From positions 1 to 15,290 of the forward strand of contig JAGLYR010000237.1 in the NCBI GenBank assembly GCA_023132135.1: DNA of 15,290 bases. Reading direction: 5' to 3'. Positions 13,207 to 15,290 of this stretch are shown here, piece after piece. Origin of the DNA: Candidatus Eiseniibacteriota bacterium (GTDB lineage: Bacteria > Arandabacterota > Arandabacteria > JAGLYR01). Made by a program: the position numbers and the translations under genes. Under the pieces are notes generated by a model, which saw nothing but the letters and a program-made list of their open reading frames with translations, had not been told where the DNA came from and did no database searches. The stretch's first letter is position 1. The number at the start of each line of letters is the position of its first letter.

Positions 13207-15198
13207 ATGAAACGGATGAGCCGTTTGGCTATCGCGGTTATGGTTATGACGACGGCGGTCGTGGTTCCGGGTTTCGGCGCGCACCCCGCCGCGGCCGGAC
13301 CGAATCCCAATGCGAAGCTGGCCATGCATCTCGTGGCATCGGATGATTATCTCTGTTGTGACGATCTCGCGCCTGCGAGTTCTGCGGACATCAACGTCGC
13401 GCTGAGCATAGCGGATCTTGCCGTCACAGACTACTGCGGCTATATTCTCTTCCTCCCCTACGACATTGACCTGTGCATCCGCTGCGTCGAGTATTACGTC
13501 ACCGGCTGGCCCATGGGGCGGGGTGCACCTGCCCTGGCGCTGCCAACCTACTGTGAGGAAGCGCTGGTTCTGGGGGACCCCTACGAGGCCAACGGGGGAG
13601 AGGGCGGCATTGCCTGTATCGTGGGAACCACGTGTCTTGGTGATCCTCTCTCGCACCTCGCTCCTTTCGCGTACGCGTTTTTTGACCTGTCCTCATACAC
13701 GGGCTACTTCCCCATTGCTCCCGACTACAGTCCCAGTACCTACACGTATCCCTACGACCCTCACAACTACGTACTGGGTCCGGGACCGGATTCTGTTGAA
13801 GACCCCGTGGTCGAGGAGAAGGGATGTGTGATCGGAAGTAGCGGGTCCGATCAGACAATCCTGCTGGTTGCTCCGAACGGTGGCGAAACACTGCAGGTCG
13901 GATCGACTCCCCCCATCGAGTGGGAATCCACCGGTTTCGAAATCGCGCGAATCGAGTACAGCGCCGACGGTGGCGCCACGTGGCAGGACATTGCGACTGT
14001 TTCTGCCAGCGCGAGGTTCTACCTGTGGACAGTGACCGACGAGCAATCGACAGATTGCTTCGTGAGGGTATCCGACGCCGTGGACGGCGATCCCTCGGAC
14101 ATGAGCGATGCATCCTTCACGATCTCCTATGAGTACGCACGGGTCCTGCGCGTGCCTGAGGAGTACCCGACAATCCAGTATGGGATTTACGCTGCGGCCC
14201 CGGCGGATACTGTGGTTGTGGCGCCGGGCGAGTACTTCGAAGGATTGGCGATGAAGGCGGGAGTTGCTCTGAGATCCGACGCCGGCAGCGCGCAAACGAT
14301 TATCAACGGGATCGGCCACGACCATGCCATCTCTTTTGACAGAACCCTCGATTCCGACGGCCTGGTCGATGGCTTCACCATCACGGGCGGAAACGCCTCT
14401 GGACCTGGCGCCGAGGCGCAAATGGGTGGGGGTATCCTCCTGGTGGGCTCCGGCGGGACGATCAGCAACTGTGTGATCACGGGCAATCAGGCGACGATCA
14501 TGGGCGGCGGGATCGCACTCGTAGCCATTACTGAGGTGACCATTGTCGACTGTGTGATTTCGGACAACATGGCCGCAGAGGGTGGGGGAATCTACTTCGG
14601 CGGTTCGGATCAGATCACGGTGCTCTCTACGGAGATCGTCGACAACACCGCCACGGGCCTCGGTGGTGGCGCGCTCTGCTGGATCAGCTCTCCCTCGATT
14701 TCCGGTTGCGTCTTCGCCCGCAATTCCGCGCAGGATGGGGGTGGGTTGCATTGCTGCTACCAAGCCAGCCCTTCCCTGAACGAATGCACGTTCACGCACA
14801 ACGCAGCCTCCATTGGAGGCGGGATCGCGTGCAACGTCCTGTGCTGGCCGACGCTTCAGAATACGCTGATCGTGTTCAGCACCCAGGGCGAAGCGGCCTA
14901 TTGCCACGAGTGTACTTTCCCTCTGCTCCTGTGCTGCGACGTCTACGGGAACGAGGGAGGCGACTGGGTGGGGTGCATCGAGCATCAGCAGGGGAGCAAC
15001 GGCAACTTCTCCGAGGATCCCCTCTTCTGCTGCGTGTCGAGCGGCGATTACCACCTGCAACCGCAGTCTCCCTGTGCGGATCATCCCATCTGTGGTCTTG
15101 TGGGCGCACTGGGTGTGGGCTGCACGGGACCGAGTCGAATCGAGCAGGCGACCTGGAGCGCGATCAAGGCGAAGTTCCGCCAACCGGCGCAAGACTGA
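13207..15198 (+). CDS. Secreted right-handed beta-helix protein with Cys-rich N-domain, Ig-like domain and TWSxxKAxFR tail
   Basis: 663 residues. The signal peptide (MKRMSRLAIAVMVMTTAVVV, cleavage near AAAG) is followed by four parts. Residues ~31-210 are a Cys-rich domain paralogous to the whole protein at 10058-10774. Residues ~217-308 form an Ig/Fn3-like domain (VAPNGGETLQVGS, EYSADGGATW, VRVSDA). Residues ~312-610 are a parallel beta-helix: the opening VPEEYPTIQYGI and VVVAPGEY.E precede at least five rungs of the type GGGI......I..CVI..N, and it closes with DPLFCC...GDYHLQP.SPC. At 649-658 is the tail TWSAIKAKFR, followed by QPAQD. Beta-helices of this kind usually bind or cleave polysaccharide, but no catalytic set can be assigned. 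ATG 13207 has GAGGTGA at 6-bp spacing; ATG 13201 is too close to it. The gene ends one base before a hairpin repeat. Unusually many Cys, including CC pairs, suggest disulfides outside the cell. Confidence 0.85.
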   Translation: MKRMSRLAIAVMVMTTAVVVPGFGAHPAAAGPNPNAKLAMHLVASDDYLCCDDLAPASSADINVALSIADLAVTDYCGYILFLPYDIDLCIRCVEYYVTGWPMGRGAPALALPTYCEEALVLGDPYEANGGEGGIACIVGTTCLGDPLSHLAPFAYAFFDLSSYTGYFPIAPDYSPSTYTYPYDPHNYVLGPGPDSVEDPVVEEKGCVIGSSGSDQTILLVAPNGGETLQVGSTPPIEWESTGFEIARIEYSADGGATWQDIATVSASARFYLWTVTDEQSTDCFVRVSDAVDGDPSDMSDASFTISYEYARVLRVPEEYPTIQYGIYAAAPADTVVVAPGEYFEGLAMKAGVALRSDAGSAQTIINGIGHDHAISFDRTLDSDGLVDGFTITGGNASGPGAEAQMGGGILLVGSGGTISNCVITGNQATIMGGGIALVAITEVTIVDCVISDNMAAEGGGIYFGGSDQITVLSTEIVDNTATGLGGGALCWISSPSISGCVFARNSAQDGGGLHCCYQASPSLNECTFTHNAASIGGGIACNVLCWPTLQNTLIVFSTQGEAAYCHECTFPLLLCCDVYGNEGGDWVGCIEHQQGSNGNFSEDPLFCCVSSGDYHLQPQSPCADHPICGLVGALGVGCTGPSRIEQATWSAIKAKFRQPAQD

Positions 15199-15244
15199 GC
15201 CTGGACTATGCACGAATCCGGATGGATTCGCACACAGTCCAGGC
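15199..15244. repeat. 46-bp hairpin of the TAGCCTGG repeat family directly after a stop codon
   Basis: Arms GCCTGGACTATGCACGAATC(C) and (G)GATTCGCACACAGTCCAGGC flank a GGAT loop, with 18 of 21 positions complementary. The left arm aligns with the GCCTGGATTATTCATGAATC core of the copies at 1036 and 6314. It starts with the first base after the TGA of the beta-helix gene. No T-run follows. Bases 15245-15290 hold only a short AATAGAGAA direct repeat. Confidence 0.7.
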
Positions 15245-15290
15245 AGAGCAATAGAGAAGTAGCTAATAGAGAATAGATCCCGGACAAGAG

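Overview
The window looks like a GC-rich chromosomal segment from an uncultured bacterium of the FCB / Eisenbacteria-Krumholzibacteria-Latescibacteria kind. That placement is an inference. It rests on gingipain-like C25 proteases with an FlgD-like C-terminal domain, a secreted beta-helix protein with a 'PNGGE' Ig-like domain, a degenerate dockerin-like pair, a membrane spermidine-synthase-like/TPR fusion, and many short palindromic intergenic repeats. No phage, transposase, CRISPR or toxin-antitoxin genes are visible.

Layout. Bases 1-806 (minus) hold the N-terminal part of a C25-type protease cut by the window edge. Bases 807-1263 are non-coding and contain a 182-bp near-palindrome. murQ (1264-2145, minus) lies just behind a full-length C25 protease (2193-6233, minus), and the pair is probably one operon driven by a clear sigma70-type promoter at 6286-6313. 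The next gene (6478-9792, minus) is a large polytopic spermidine-synthase-like protein with C-terminal TPRs. A textbook terminator at 10003-10031 closes the upstream minus-strand unit, made of two secreted proteins (10058-10774 and 10895-11629). That unit has a strong promoter about 330 nt upstream (11966-11995), a dyad overlapping its -10 box, and a long leader. On the plus strand follow a small two-helix membrane protein (12451-12681), tRNA-Val(TAC) 7 nt behind it, a repeat-rich spacer, and a 663-residue secreted beta-helix protein (13207-15198) that ends one base before a 46-bp hairpin.

How the genes relate. Most products are exported: two paralogous C25 proteases, two proteins sharing an undescribed Cys-rich N-terminal domain (at 10058 and 13207), and one dockerin-like protein. 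Three kinds of C-terminal ending occur side by side: FlgD-like, GSDFGxFSTAY repeats, and a short 'TWSxxKAx(Y/F)R' tail. The shared N-domain plus shared tail on two otherwise different proteins is the most promising candidate for something undescribed, possibly a sorting or anchoring signal. The second notable signal is a dispersed palindromic repeat family (core TAGCCTGGATTATTCATGAA) whose copies sit directly upstream of two recognisable promoters.
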